Made by a program: the position numbers and the translations under genes
Assembly: GCF_004339245.1 (NCBI RefSeq)
Contig: NZ_SMGG01000003.1
Coordinates: 461,106 to 525,105, forward strand
Direction of reading: 5' to 3'
From: Seleniivibrio woodruffii
Lineage (GTDB): Bacteria; Chrysiogenota; Deferribacteres; Deferribacterales; Geovibrionaceae
Length of the DNA: 64,000 nt
Part shown: one piece after another, positions 28,883 through 37,243 of the stretch
Layout: each line of letters starts with the position of its first letter
How positions within the stretch are numbered: the first letter of the stretch is position 1
Notes under the pieces: model-generated
Told to the model about the DNA's origin: nothing
The model's input: only the letters and a program-made list of their open reading frames with translations
Databases searched by the model: none

Positions 28883-31576
28883 ATGTCTGTATTAGATAAA
28901 GAGCGTTTAACTAAATCTCTGGATGTTTCCAGAAGAACTTTCATGAAATGGAGCGCCATGCTGGGTGCGGCGGCTACGGTTGGCTGCGGCTCTGTCGGCG
29001 GTTCGGACAAGGTCGAGGAAGACAACTCGGTCATCAAGCCCAAAGATTTCGACTACGATAAGGCAGTCTGGTCTGCCTGCAACGTTAACTGCGGAAGCAA
29101 CTGCCCCCTTAAGCTTTATGTTAAGGACGGAGTTGTTGTTCGTGTGGGAACGGATAACGAATCTGCAGACACATACGGACCTTATGGTGCGGACTATCAG
29201 CAGCGTTCATGCGTAAGAGGCCGTTCCGTACGTCAGAGAATATACAACACCGACAGACTCAAGTACCCCATGAAAAGAGTTGCCGGATCCCTCAGAGGTT
29301 CCGGTCAGTACGAGCGTATCTCCTGGGATCAGGCGATCACTGAGATTGCAGCCAAAATGCAGTCTGTTAAGACTACCTATGGTCCCGGAGCATTCTATGT
29401 TCAGTATGCAACAGGAACTATCTGTGCCCACATGTCCTGCTCATGGCCCCCTGCCTCTACCCCTCTCGCAAGAATGCACAACCTTTGGGGCGGCTGGCTG
29501 AACCATTATGCAGACTATTCAACTTCACAGATAACATCCGACCTGTGCCTTCTTGAGGGTACAAGCTGGAGCAACAACACCATCACCGATGCTGTGAACA
29601 GCAACCTTGTGGTTCTTTGGGGTAACAACCCTGCGAACACCAGAATGGGTTCTGCCAGACACTTCACATATCACCTGCAGAAAGCAAAAGAAGCTAATCC
29701 CGACCTCAAATTTGTAGTTGTGGATCCCTTCTACACCGATACAGCTATTGCCCTTGAGGCCGACTGGCTGGCTATCCGTCCCGGAACCGATTCTGCACTG
29801 GTTGCGGGTATGGTTCAGTACCTTCTTTCCGAAGGTCTGCTGGACGAAGCATGGATCGACGCACGCTGTGTAGGCTGGAGTGAAGCTTCAATGGCCGGGG
29901 TTGTTGAGGTTACTGCCGGTGCGGAATCCTCATATGAGCCTGCTTATGATAAGAAATGGGGCGATACTGATGCGACTGAGCCTGCTATCCCTGCCAACAG
30001 CTCATACAGAGCATACATCAGCGGTCTTGGAACTGACGGCATCGTTAAGACTCCCGCATGGGCATCTGCCATTACAGGTGTTTCGGAAGCAAAAATAAAA
30101 GCATTCGCAAAACAGCTGATTAACGAGTCCCCCGCAATGGTAATTCAGGGATGGGGTCCCCAGAGACACTCACTGGGCGGCAACAACTCAAGAGCCATCG
30201 GTCTGATAACCATCCTCACTAAAAACATCGGTATCACAGGCGGCGGTTCGTCTGCCAGAGAGGCCGCATCTTCAGTTTCAGTGCGTATGGATAAATGGGT
30301 GAGCACCTTCCCCGCTAACCCCGTAGGCTATACTATATCCAACTTTGCATGGCCGCAGGCTATCAAAGATCATACAAGCATGACCGGAAGAACATGGGGC
30401 GTAAGAGGTCTGGCTACACAGGATACTCCCCTGCCCGCTCCCATCAAGTTCATATGGAACTATGCGGGTAACTGTATGCTCAACCAGCACTCAGATGTCA
30501 ACGGAACCATGGCGATGTACAAGAACGAGTCACTGGTGGAATGCATCGTAACCATCGATAACTATTTCACTCCTTCAGCAATGATATCTGACTATATTCT
30601 GCCCGACTGTACTAACTTCGAGCAGAACGATATGTCTACGAACTCAGGCGGTAATACCTGCGATATCAAATTCCAGAGTAAAGCCATCGAACCTATGTTC
30701 GAGTGCAAGACCATCTATGAGATGCTCTCTCTTATCTCCGACAAGCTTGGCATCAAAGCGGCTTTCACCGAGGGCAGAACTCAGGATCAGTGGCTGGAAT
30801 ACCTTTTCAATCAGTCCATAACAAAATACGGCGATCAGGGTATCTTCACTGCCGCAAAAGGTCAGGACACCTATGCGAAATGCAAAGAGAAAGGCCTTAT
30901 AAAGCATTACAGCACAACGGCTGTTCCGTCAGTTGCTTTCAAAGCCTTCGTGGAAGATCCCGCAACTAAGCGAGTCTCTACTCCTTCGGGCAAGTTTGAG
31001 ATATTCTCAAAACGTCTCTACAACCTGAAGCATCAGTGGACGTTCCCTGCCGAGTTCAACGACGGCAAGGACAAGATATCTCCTATTCCTGAATACTACG
31101 CTTCATGGAGCGGATATGACGACCCTGCCAGAAGCACCTATCCTTTCCAGGTGGTCGGATTCCACTATAAGCAGAGAACCCACTCAACATACTACAACTG
31201 CGAGTGGAACAGGGAAGCCAGCGTGCAGACTGCATGGATAAACAACATTGACGCTCAGCGTCTGGGTATATCCCACGGCGATACTGTGGAGATATACAAC
31301 GACAGAGGAGCTGTGCGCATCAAGGCCAAGATTACCGCAAGGGTTATGCCCGGTGTAATCGGTCTGCCTCAGGGCGCATGGTACAACCCCGGCGGCAAGT
31401 GGTATAACAGCAGTGTGGTTCACACAGGCACCCTCGCTCCGGCGGAAATAGGCAACAGCAGCGTTGTTGACTACGGCGGATGTATCAACGTCCTTACGGA
31501 TTTCAGACCCGGTCCCGTGTCGAAAGGGAACTGTCAGCACAGCGTTCTTGCCGCTGTTAAAAAGGTAACAGGCTAA
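28883..31576 (+). CDS. DmsA/YnfE-type molybdoenzyme catalytic subunit
   Basis: An 897-residue enzyme. It has a twin-arginine signal (SRRTFMKWSAML) followed by TVGCGS, a possible lipobox that would anchor it to the membrane. The 4Fe-4S site is C66-x3-C70-x3-C74-x35-C110 (WSACNVNCGSNCPL). The Mo ligand is Ser213 in HYADYSTSQI. Motifs SCVRGRSVRQRIYN and DRLKYPMKRV match DmsA and YnfE. Family members reduce dimethyl sulfoxide, other S-/N-oxides or, for YnfE, selenate. The next gene encodes the electron-transfer subunit and the third a TorD-type chaperone, but no DmsC membrane anchor follows, so the path from quinol is unclear. GGAGG precedes ATG 28883. Confidence 0.88.
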   Translation: MSVLDKERLTKSLDVSRRTFMKWSAMLGAAATVGCGSVGGSDKVEEDNSVIKPKDFDYDKAVWSACNVNCGSNCPLKLYVKDGVVVRVGTDNESADTYGPYGADYQQRSCVRGRSVRQRIYNTDRLKYPMKRVAGSLRGSGQYERISWDQAITEIAAKMQSVKTTYGPGAFYVQYATGTICAHMSCSWPPASTPLARMHNLWGGWLNHYADYSTSQITSDLCLLEGTSWSNNTITDAVNSNLVVLWGNNPANTRMGSARHFTYHLQKAKEANPDLKFVVVDPFYTDTAIALEADWLAIRPGTDSALVAGMVQYLLSEGLLDEAWIDARCVGWSEASMAGVVEVTAGAESSYEPAYDKKWGDTDATEPAIPANSSYRAYISGLGTDGIVKTPAWASAITGVSEAKIKAFAKQLINESPAMVIQGWGPQRHSLGGNNSRAIGLITILTKNIGITGGGSSAREAASSVSVRMDKWVSTFPANPVGYTISNFAWPQAIKDHTSMTGRTWGVRGLATQDTPLPAPIKFIWNYAGNCMLNQHSDVNGTMAMYKNESLVECIVTIDNYFTPSAMISDYILPDCTNFEQNDMSTNSGGNTCDIKFQSKAIEPMFECKTIYEMLSLISDKLGIKAAFTEGRTQDQWLEYLFNQSITKYGDQGIFTAAKGQDTYAKCKEKGLIKHYSTTAVPSVAFKAFVEDPATKRVSTPSGKFEIFSKRLYNLKHQWTFPAEFNDGKDKISPIPEYYASWSGYDDPARSTYPFQVVGFHYKQRTHSTYYNCEWNREASVQTAWINNIDAQRLGISHGDTVEIYNDRGAVRIKAKITARVMPGVIGLPQGAWYNPGGKWYNSSVVHTGTLAPAEIGNSSVVDYGGCINVLTDFRPGPVSKGNCQHSVLAAVKKVTG

Positions 31577-31586
31577 GGAGGATAAG

Positions 31587-32201
31587 ATGAGCAAACAGTA
31601 CGGATTCTACATAGATACCAAACACTGCACAGGCTGCAAAGCATGCTTTGTTGCATGCAAAGACAGACAGAACCTGAATTCCGGAGAGAAGTTCAGGAAG
31701 GTTTACGAGTTTTCCGGCGGAAACTGGAGCGAAACAGATGTGAACGCTTATAACAATTCCATCTTCGCATTTTATGTGTCCCTCGGCTGTCAGCATTGCG
31801 ATAACCCCGCATGTCTGAACGTGTGCCCTGCAAACGCATATACCAAAAGAGAAGCCGATGGTGTCGTTGTTTACGACGCATCAAAGTGCATCTCATGCTT
31901 CGGCTGCCAGAATGCCTGCCCCTACAAGGCTCCGGTTTATGACCATCAGGCAAAACACATGAAAAAATGCATCATGTGTACTGACGAAAAAACTGCCGAT
32001 GGCGTACCCTCGCCCGCATGCGTAAAGGCTTGCCCCTCAAGAGCCCTTGAGTTCGGCGAGATCGAAGTGCTGAGAGAAAAATATGGCAATGCAAACATAG
32101 TCGCATCCTTTACAGCCTTCACGAAACCCAATGCAGTCTTCAACCTGCACAAGGATTCGTCATCAGGCACGGCTGTGGTGAACAAAGAAGAAGTATTCTG
32201 A
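31587..32201 (+). CDS. DmsB-type four-cluster ferredoxin subunit
   Basis: A 204-residue protein with four cysteine groups for four 4Fe-4S clusters: CTGCKACFVACKD, CQHCDNPACLNVCPAN, CISCFGCQNACPY, and CIMC...CVKACPS. This is the standard DmsB/PsrB layout. It relays electrons to the DmsA-type subunit and lies 10 bases after it with AAGGAGG. It has no signal peptide and would be exported with its Tat-carrying partner. Confidence 0.92.
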   Translation: MSKQYGFYIDTKHCTGCKACFVACKDRQNLNSGEKFRKVYEFSGGNWSETDVNAYNNSIFAFYVSLGCQHCDNPACLNVCPANAYTKREADGVVVYDASKCISCFGCQNACPYKAPVYDHQAKHMKKCIMCTDEKTADGVPSPACVKACPSRALEFGEIEVLREKYGNANIVASFTAFTKPNAVFNLHKDSSSGTAVVNKEEVF

Positions 32202-32213
32202 TAAAACGATGAC

Positions 32214-32237
32214 GGGCGGGGGATAACACCTCCGCCC
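32214..32237 (+). terminator. Hairpin between dmsB-like and torD-like genes
   Basis: A 9-bp stem (GGGCGGGGG with CCTCCGCCC, one mismatch) and a 6-base loop, followed by ATTTAT. It lies within the operon, so it probably lowers chaperone expression relative to the enzyme. Confidence 0.6.
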
Positions 32238-32263
32238 ATTTATAAACTTTCAAGGAAAAAGCA

Positions 32264-32893
32264 ATGAACATTACAGACAGCGACAGATATCTTGAAGCGA
32301 TGGCGGCGTTCTCGTTCTTCAACAAGGTTCTTCTGGACGCACCTGAAAAAGAATATATGGAGGGGTTCAGAGACAGTGTCGGCCTTCTGGACGAATGGCC
32401 TTTCCCGGAGAGTGCCGAATCGAAGACCGGACTGGAACTTCTCAAAAATTACCTGAAAAACTATACCGAAAGCGAATTACAGCCGCTTAAGGATAATTTC
32501 AATAAACTTTTCATAGGCCCCGGACATCTTTTCGCTCCGCCCTGGGAGTCGGTCTATAAAGAACAGGATCGCACTATTTTCGGCGAAGCAACACTTAAGG
32601 TCAGAAACAGATACAGAAAGTTCGGCCTTGAGATCCATAATCTCCACAAAGAACCCGACGACCACATGGCTTATGAATGTGCTTATCTCAACTTTCTCTG
32701 TGCAACTGCGGCGGCTGACGAAACCGCTGAGGATGTCAGAAAGGAGATTGCAGAGTTCATAAAAGACCATCCGGCAAGTTGGGTGGATGAATTTACTGAA
32801 AAAATGATAGAAAATTCGGCGACAGATTTTTATAAAGGCGTAGCGTATCTGTTGAAAGGCTCGCTCAATGAGGCTTTCGCAGTTTTTTCTTGA
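32264..32893 (+). CDS. TorD/DmsD-type redox enzyme maturation chaperone
   Basis: A 209-residue all-helical protein. It contains the family pattern of a mid-protein FIGPGHLFAPPWESVY segment and EPDDHMAYECAYLNFL. Such chaperones bind the Tat signal of their molybdoenzyme and hold it until the cofactor is inserted. Its partner is the DmsA-type protein in the same operon. It ends at a hairpin terminator. Confidence 0.88.
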   Translation: MNITDSDRYLEAMAAFSFFNKVLLDAPEKEYMEGFRDSVGLLDEWPFPESAESKTGLELLKNYLKNYTESELQPLKDNFNKLFIGPGHLFAPPWESVYKEQDRTIFGEATLKVRNRYRKFGLEIHNLHKEPDDHMAYECAYLNFLCATAAADETAEDVRKEIAEFIKDHPASWVDEFTEKMIENSATDFYKGVAYLLKGSLNEAFAVFS

Positions 32894-32904
32894 AGGTGGG
32901 ATTG

Positions 32905-32929
32905 CAGGGGTGCTCTGCGCCCCTGTTTT
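32905..32929 (+). terminator. Terminator after the DMSO-reductase-like operon
   Basis: CAGGGG (32905-32910) pairs with CCCCTG (32920-32925), followed by TTTT. Confidence 0.7.
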
Positions 32930-32949
32930 CCTGACTTACAGTACCTTCA

Positions 32950-33432
32950 CTACTGTCCTAAATACTGCAAAATATGCTTCTCAGTTTTCATGGGGTTTGT
33001 GAAAGGAGCAAAACGCCTCACAGGAGTGCCATCCGGAGCAATAAGGAATTTTGTGAAATTCCATTTAATACTTTCCGTGCCGAATATTCCAGGAAGTCTG
33101 CCCGAAAGGAATCTGAAGACCGGATGCGCCGAATCGCCCCTTACGTCACACTTTTCAAAAATTCTGAATGTAACTCCGTAGTTTATCCTGCATGTGGTTT
33201 CTATTTCCTTTGCATTGCCCGGTTCCTGATTGCCGAACTGGTTGCATGGGAAGCCCAGAATCACAAGACCTTTATCTTTGTATTTTAGATTAAGTTTTTC
33301 AAGATCGTTGTATTGAGGTGAGAAGCCGCATTTGCTGGCAGTGTTTACGACGAGAACTGTTTTGCCGGTAAATTCGGCAAAGTTAACGGTTTCTCCTGAA
33401 AGGCTTTTTGCTGAGAGATTGTAAAATGACAT
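32950..33432 (-). CDS. Glutathione peroxidase-family thiol peroxidase (Cys form)
   Basis: A 160-residue protein with the three family motifs: NTASKCGFSPQY (peroxidatic residue is Cys, not selenocysteine), GFPCNQFGNQEPG, and WNFTKFLI. It reduces hydroperoxides, in bacteria usually with thioredoxin. It has no signal peptide and stands alone, convergent with the operon ending at 32893. GAGG precedes ATG 33432. Confidence 0.92.
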   Translation of the reverse strand: MSFYNLSAKSLSGETVNFAEFTGKTVLVVNTASKCGFSPQYNDLEKLNLKYKDKGLVILGFPCNQFGNQEPGNAKEIETTCRINYGVTFRIFEKCDVRGDSAHPVFRFLSGRLPGIFGTESIKWNFTKFLIAPDGTPVRRFAPFTNPMKTEKHILQYLGQ

Positions 33433-33520
33433 GAGTACCTCCCTATATCACAAAGTATAATACAGCTTCCTATATTTGCCGAATAAAATGCTCCCTTGAG
33501 TATAGAAATGATTTGATTGA

Positions 33521-33540
33521 TTTGGCGGAGGTGCACGGGA
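33521..33540. repeat. Left copy of 20-bp tRNA-Sec 3'-end repeat (attL-like)
   Basis: TTTGGCGGAGGTGCACGGGA is identical to 37136-37155, which contains the last 18 bases of the tRNA-Sec gene. This lone copy has no tRNA body beside it. It is the kind of duplication left by site-specific integration at a tRNA 3' end. Confidence 0.8.
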
Positions 33541-33678
33541 CTGTAATGGTGTCCTATTCAGGACTCCTGCGTTATCTTAAGTGATTGGAAGATTGCAATC
33601 TATTCTGTCTTGTCTGGCTTTGCCTTGGCTCTATTTAGGACAAAATGAAATGAGACGCTGGGCTTGATTGTGTGATAA

Positions 33679-33798
33679 TGTAAAATGTACTTTACATGCA
33701 AGATTAGTGTTTGTAAAATGAAACTTACATGCATATTGTTTCTTTTATGTAAGTTGGACTTTACATTGTTGCCGCACTATTGTAAGATGTATTTTACA
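33679..33798 (+). promoter_or_regulatory. Four tandem 18-bp palindromic operators
   Basis: Imperfect palindromes starting TGTAA and ending TTACA at 33679-33696, 33712-33729, 33748-33765 and 33781-33798. Start-to-start spacings are 33, 36 and 33 bases, about three helical turns. The last lies directly before the GAGG ribosome site of the AAA ATPase gene. This looks like an autoregulatory operator array (inference). Confidence 0.75.
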
Positions 33799-33808
33799 GA
33801 GGTGCTGT

Positions 33809-35035
33809 ATGTTTGATCTTGACTTGTGGTTTGCCGAACAGGCGATTGCTATGAAGAAACTTCCGAGTGCTGACAGTCGCTATCTTTTTAATAAAATACA
33901 TTGGGATAATAACTGCATAGGCATACTTGGCGCACGTGGTGTCGGGAAAACCACTATGATGATGCAGTACCTCAAATCGAAATATGATGGGAAAACCAAC
34001 GCATTATACGTTTCAGTGGACAACCCCAGATTTCAGGATTTGCCATTGAATGAGTTTGCCGCAGAGTTTGCCAAAAACGGCGGAGAACTGCTGTGTCTTG
34101 ACGAGGTACATAAATATCCGGACTGGTCAAAACACATAAAAGCTATATGCGACACCCGCCCCGATTTAAAGGTCGTATTTTCAGGTTCAAGCCTTTTGCA
34201 GATGAATATGCAGGATGCAGATCTCAGCAGAAGAGCGGCATTTTACCATCTGGACGGACTATCGTTCAGAGAGTATCTGAACCTCGCCTATGGCATGCAG
34301 CTCGGGATATACAGTTTGGAAGACCTGCTTAAAAACCATATAGACATTGCAGGTGATGTTATCTCTAAATTCCCGAAAGTGCTGAAAGTATTCTCAGAAT
34401 ATCTTTCATATGGCTATTATCCGTTCTTTCTCAACGATAAACCGACATATCACATGAAGCTTTCCAACACGATTAGAGAAGTTTTAGAAACCGACATGGG
34501 CTTTGTGTGCGATATTAAATATGCGAAGATACATCAGATAAAGAAGCTACTCTATATGCTTGCCACGACACCGCCGTATGAGCTTAAAAAGACAGGATTG
34601 TCCGAGGTTACCGGGATAGACAGGGTGACGATGAACGAATACCTGATATATCTGCGGGAGGCTGGGCTGGTTAACTTGGTTAAGCCTGCAGGCAGGGGTG
34701 ACGGTGCAGTGAGAAAGTCCGAGAAACTGCTGATGAACAACTCGAACCTGCTCTTTGCGATAAGCTCAAAGCCGGACATTGGGACAGTGCGGGAAGTGTT
34801 TTTCGTAAACCAGCTTAATAACTACTATCGGATGCAGGACAATTTTCTGTCTGTGTCTCTGGAGTGTGCGAAAAGCGGTGATTACACAGCTGACGGCATC
34901 ACGTTTGAGATAGGCGGAAAAGACAAAGGTTTCAAACAGATAAAGGATATTGAAAATGCCTACGTTGCCGCCGCAGATTTAGAAATCGGATACGGTAACA
35001 AAATCCCCCTCTGGCTGTTCGGAATGATGTATTAA
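33809..35035 (+). CDS. AAA ATPase with DUF4143-like C-terminal part
   Basis: A 408-residue protein. Walker A is GARGVGKTT (residues 41-49), Walker B is LLCLDEVH (about 94-101), and a sensor stretch VVFSGSSLLQM follows. The C-terminal half holds a winged-helix-like segment (LSEVTGIDRVTMNEYL) and a nuclease-fold-like end (DGITFEIGGKDKGF). This is the common AAA_14/DUF4143 architecture, whose role is not established. The four operators upstream and the internal helix-turn-helix suggest it represses itself. It lies in the tRNA-Sec island. Confidence 0.85.
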   Translation: MFDLDLWFAEQAIAMKKLPSADSRYLFNKIHWDNNCIGILGARGVGKTTMMMQYLKSKYDGKTNALYVSVDNPRFQDLPLNEFAAEFAKNGGELLCLDEVHKYPDWSKHIKAICDTRPDLKVVFSGSSLLQMNMQDADLSRRAAFYHLDGLSFREYLNLAYGMQLGIYSLEDLLKNHIDIAGDVISKFPKVLKVFSEYLSYGYYPFFLNDKPTYHMKLSNTIREVLETDMGFVCDIKYAKIHQIKKLLYMLATTPPYELKKTGLSEVTGIDRVTMNEYLIYLREAGLVNLVKPAGRGDGAVRKSEKLLMNNSNLLFAISSKPDIGTVREVFFVNQLNNYYRMQDNFLSVSLECAKSGDYTADGITFEIGGKDKGFKQIKDIENAYVAAADLEIGYGNKIPLWLFGMMY

Positions 35036-35151
35036 GTTTAATCTTTCGGCAATAAGTGTTTAAATCATGATTCGTTGTTAATCCTAATGTTCTGAATATC
35101 CTCTAGAAAGGCAAATACTTTAGAGTTCTAAAAATAACACGAGGAGCTTTC

Positions 35152-35250
35152 CAAAGCAATAAGCGATACCCTGAAGAATTCAAGATCGAAGTTATCAAAC
35201 AAAATGCTGGGTAAAGCTATAAGGTTCTTGTGGAAGATGCGTTGACAATA
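35152..35250 (+). pseudogene. IS3-type transposase OrfA remnant
   Basis: The frame from 35152 reads QSNKRYPEEFKIEVIKQ, the typical beginning of IS3-family OrfA proteins, then meets a stop at 35212 and continues SYKVLVEDAL. There is no ATG, and nothing of the rest of the element remains. It marks an old insertion inside the island. Confidence 0.6.
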
Positions 35251-35347
35251 TACGCTATGGAGTATATTATTCAAATATACGCCTCTGCGTATAAGTACTA
35301 TTTATACGCAATAGCGTATTAATATGTTTTATACTGTTATGCGTATA
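35242..35347 (+). promoter_or_regulatory. hipBA promoter with four operators at exact 27-bp spacing
   Basis: A TTGACA (35242-35247) and TATTAT (35265-35270) pair with a 17-base spacer. Sites of the form TATACGC-N4-GCGTATA start at 35249, 35276, 35303 and 35330; the second is a perfect inverted repeat and the others have one or two mismatches. The first fills the promoter spacer. They are presumably bound by HipB for autorepression. Confidence 0.8.
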
Positions 35348-35357
35348 CGAGGTTGCA

Positions 35358-35600
35358 ATGATAAGTCAAATAATCAGTTCTCCGGAAATATTGGGGCACG
35401 CTATAAAATCGGCCAGACAGAAAGCCAAGCTCACTCAAGGGCAACTGGCAGAAAAAACTGGTCTACGCCAAGCAACTATTTCAAAAATAGAAAACGGATC
35501 AAAGAACACACGGCTGGATACATTGTTTATAGTACTTTCAGAATTAAACCTTGATATGGCACTGAATCCGAAAGATTCAAAATTAAAGGCGGAGTGGTGA
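35358..35600 (+). CDS. hipB: HipB-type antitoxin / repressor
   Basis: An 80-residue XRE helix-turn-helix protein (KLTQGQLAEKTGLRQATISK) of HipB size. HipB neutralises HipA and represses the operon through palindromic operators, four of which lie just upstream. Start ATG 35358 follows GAGG. hipA starts one base after its stop codon. Confidence 0.9.
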   Translation: MISQIISSPEILGHAIKSARQKAKLTQGQLAEKTGLRQATISKIENGSKNTRLDTLFIVLSELNLDMALNPKDSKLKAEW

Positions 35601-35601
35601 C

Positions 35602-36930
35602 GTGGGACGTGAAAGTCAGTCGGCAAAATTAAACGTCTATATGAATGGCATTCTGGTTGGGATATTGGAAAGGCTGACAACCAGTTTACTTGAATTTACT
35701 TATGCGGACGAGTGGATGCAGATGGAGGAAAGCAGACCGTTATCTTTGTCTATGCCGTTATTTACGAAAAAACACAGTGGCGATGTGGTAAGGAATTATC
35801 TGGATAATCTCTTGCCGGATAATCAGAAGGTGCTTGACAGAATACAGGCAAGGTTGAAAATTGGCAGATCGGACAGTTTTGATATCCTTGCTGAAATAGG
35901 TAATGACTGCGTTGGTGCAATCCAACTCGTTCCTTATGGAAAGAATCCTTGCCGTGTGAGAAATATTGAAGGAAAGCTATTATCAGACCATGATATTGCT
36001 AAAATTCTGAAAAATTACCGGACAGAACCTCTTGGGATGGATGATTCAGATGACTTCAGAATTTCGCTTGCCGGTGCTCAGGAAAAAACGGCCTTATTGA
36101 AAAGAAATGAAGACTGGTATCGACCTGAAGGCTCGACCCCTACGACACATATTATAAAATTACCGATAGGTTATATCCGCGCCAACAACATTGATTTATC
36201 TGAAAGTGTTGAAAATGAGTGGCTTTGCCATCTTATTTTAAAGGCATTCGGTTTAGCTGTTGCAAATATGGACATTGTACAGTTTGAAGACATGAAAGTA
36301 TTGTCCGTTGAACGGTTCGATAGGAAATTGGCTGACGACAAGTCATGGATTATCAGATTGCCTCAGGAAGACTTTTGTCAAATCACTGGCACGTCACCAT
36401 CTCTGAAATATGAAAAAGACGGTAGATTGGGGATTGAAAGAATTATGGAAATTCTCCGTGGTTCGTCCAATAGTCAAGAGGATAGGCATACCTTTATGAA
36501 GACGGTTTTTTTGTTTTGGGTTATGGGCGCTGTAGATGGACATGCGAAAAACTTTAGTATCAGGCTGAACCCTCAGGGAGCATATAATCTGACCCCGATT
36601 TACGACGTAATATCCATTTATCCCAGTTTGGCTAAAAAAGAGATACATCCCAGTAAAATAAAGATGGCGATGGCTGTTGTGGGAACCAATAAGCAATACT
36701 TATGGGAGCGTATTCATGTCAGCAATTGGATACGGACGGCTGATGCATGTAATTTCTCAACAGAGGCCATGAAAGGTATTGTTAAGGATGTTATTTGGTC
36801 TATGGATGATGTTATCGCAAATGTCAGAAAACAGCTTCCTGAAAATTTTCCATCGCACATAGCGGAGCCGATTTTTAATTATATGCAGGATATAAAAATC
36901 AAGTGCATACAAAATATGGAAGAGATTTGA
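35602..36930 (+). CDS. hipA: HipA-family serine/threonine kinase toxin
   Basis: A 442-residue kinase starting at GTG 35602. The N-terminal Couple_hipA region is about 10-105. Kinase motifs include ISLAGAQEKTALL (ATP loop), VERFDRK, and the catalytic DGHAKNFSIRL, plus YDVISIYPS. All catalytic residues appear intact. E. coli HipA phosphorylates glutamyl-tRNA synthetase and causes persistence; other family members hit other targets. It sits with hipB inside the tRNA-Sec island, a usual home for such modules. The 200 bases after it hold no gene. Confidence 0.92.
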   Translation: MGRESQSAKLNVYMNGILVGILERLTTSLLEFTYADEWMQMEESRPLSLSMPLFTKKHSGDVVRNYLDNLLPDNQKVLDRIQARLKIGRSDSFDILAEIGNDCVGAIQLVPYGKNPCRVRNIEGKLLSDHDIAKILKNYRTEPLGMDDSDDFRISLAGAQEKTALLKRNEDWYRPEGSTPTTHIIKLPIGYIRANNIDLSESVENEWLCHLILKAFGLAVANMDIVQFEDMKVLSVERFDRKLADDKSWIIRLPQEDFCQITGTSPSLKYEKDGRLGIERIMEILRGSSNSQEDRHTFMKTVFLFWVMGAVDGHAKNFSIRLNPQGAYNLTPIYDVISIYPSLAKKEIHPSKIKMAMAVVGTNKQYLWERIHVSNWIRTADACNFSTEAMKGIVKDVIWSMDDVIANVRKQLPENFPSHIAEPIFNYMQDIKIKCIQNMEEI

Positions 36931-37135
36931 TAAGCGGTGCGGATGAACTGGAAGCCTCATCATAGCACTCTCCGTTCAAGACGGAATGAGTAGCACCCGG
37001 TACCAGAATTTCCGGTGATCACACCGCTATGAAATTATAACATTTTTACTGGAACAGTTCTGTTTTTGTCTCAAATAAGGCACACATCAAAAAGTGCCAT
37101 CTGCATGTTACTGATAAACTGGATATATAAAATAT

Positions 37136-37155
37136 TTTGGCGGAGGTGCACGGGA
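37136..37155. repeat. Right copy of 20-bp repeat (attR-like), inside tRNA-Sec
   Basis: This copy is part of the intact tRNA-Sec gene, covering its acceptor 3' strand, CCA end and two more bases. It is identical to 33521-33540. Confidence 0.8.
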
Positions 37156-37233
37156 ATCGAACCCGCCTGACGCACAGGTGCGTCACCATCGGTTTTGAAG
37201 ACCGCAGGGGACACCAGTACCCCACACACCCCC
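37138..37233 (-). tRNA. selC: tRNA-Sec (anticodon TCA)
   Basis: On the minus strand the gene has an 8-bp acceptor stem (GGGGGTGT with GTGCACCTCC minus two inner bases), discriminator G, encoded CCA, a long variable arm (GACGCAC/GTGCGTC) and a TTC loop. The anticodon loop CTTCAAA has anticodon TCA (bases 37196-37198). Its length of 96 bases and 8-bp acceptor are hallmarks of bacterial tRNA-Sec. The organism therefore makes selenoproteins, though I see none in this window. Confidence 0.95.
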
Positions 37234-37243
37234 GGTTCCATTC

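Larger units (their letters stand above)
33521..37155. mobile_element. 3.6-kb genomic island integrated at tRNA-Sec
   Basis: The segment is bounded by two 20-bp direct repeats of the tRNA-Sec 3' end, and the intact tRNA lies at the right edge reading leftwards, so the island sits exactly downstream of it. Inside are an AAA ATPase gene, a remnant of an IS3-type transposase and hipBA. The DNA is A+T-richer than the flanks. No integrase gene is present, so the element is either a decayed remnant or was mobilised in trans. tRNA-Sec (selC) is a known hotspot for such islands. Confidence 0.7.

Noticed and set aside
32950-33432. Glutathione peroxidase as a selenoprotein
   Set aside because: The peroxidatic position is a Cys codon in NTASKCGF, not TGA.
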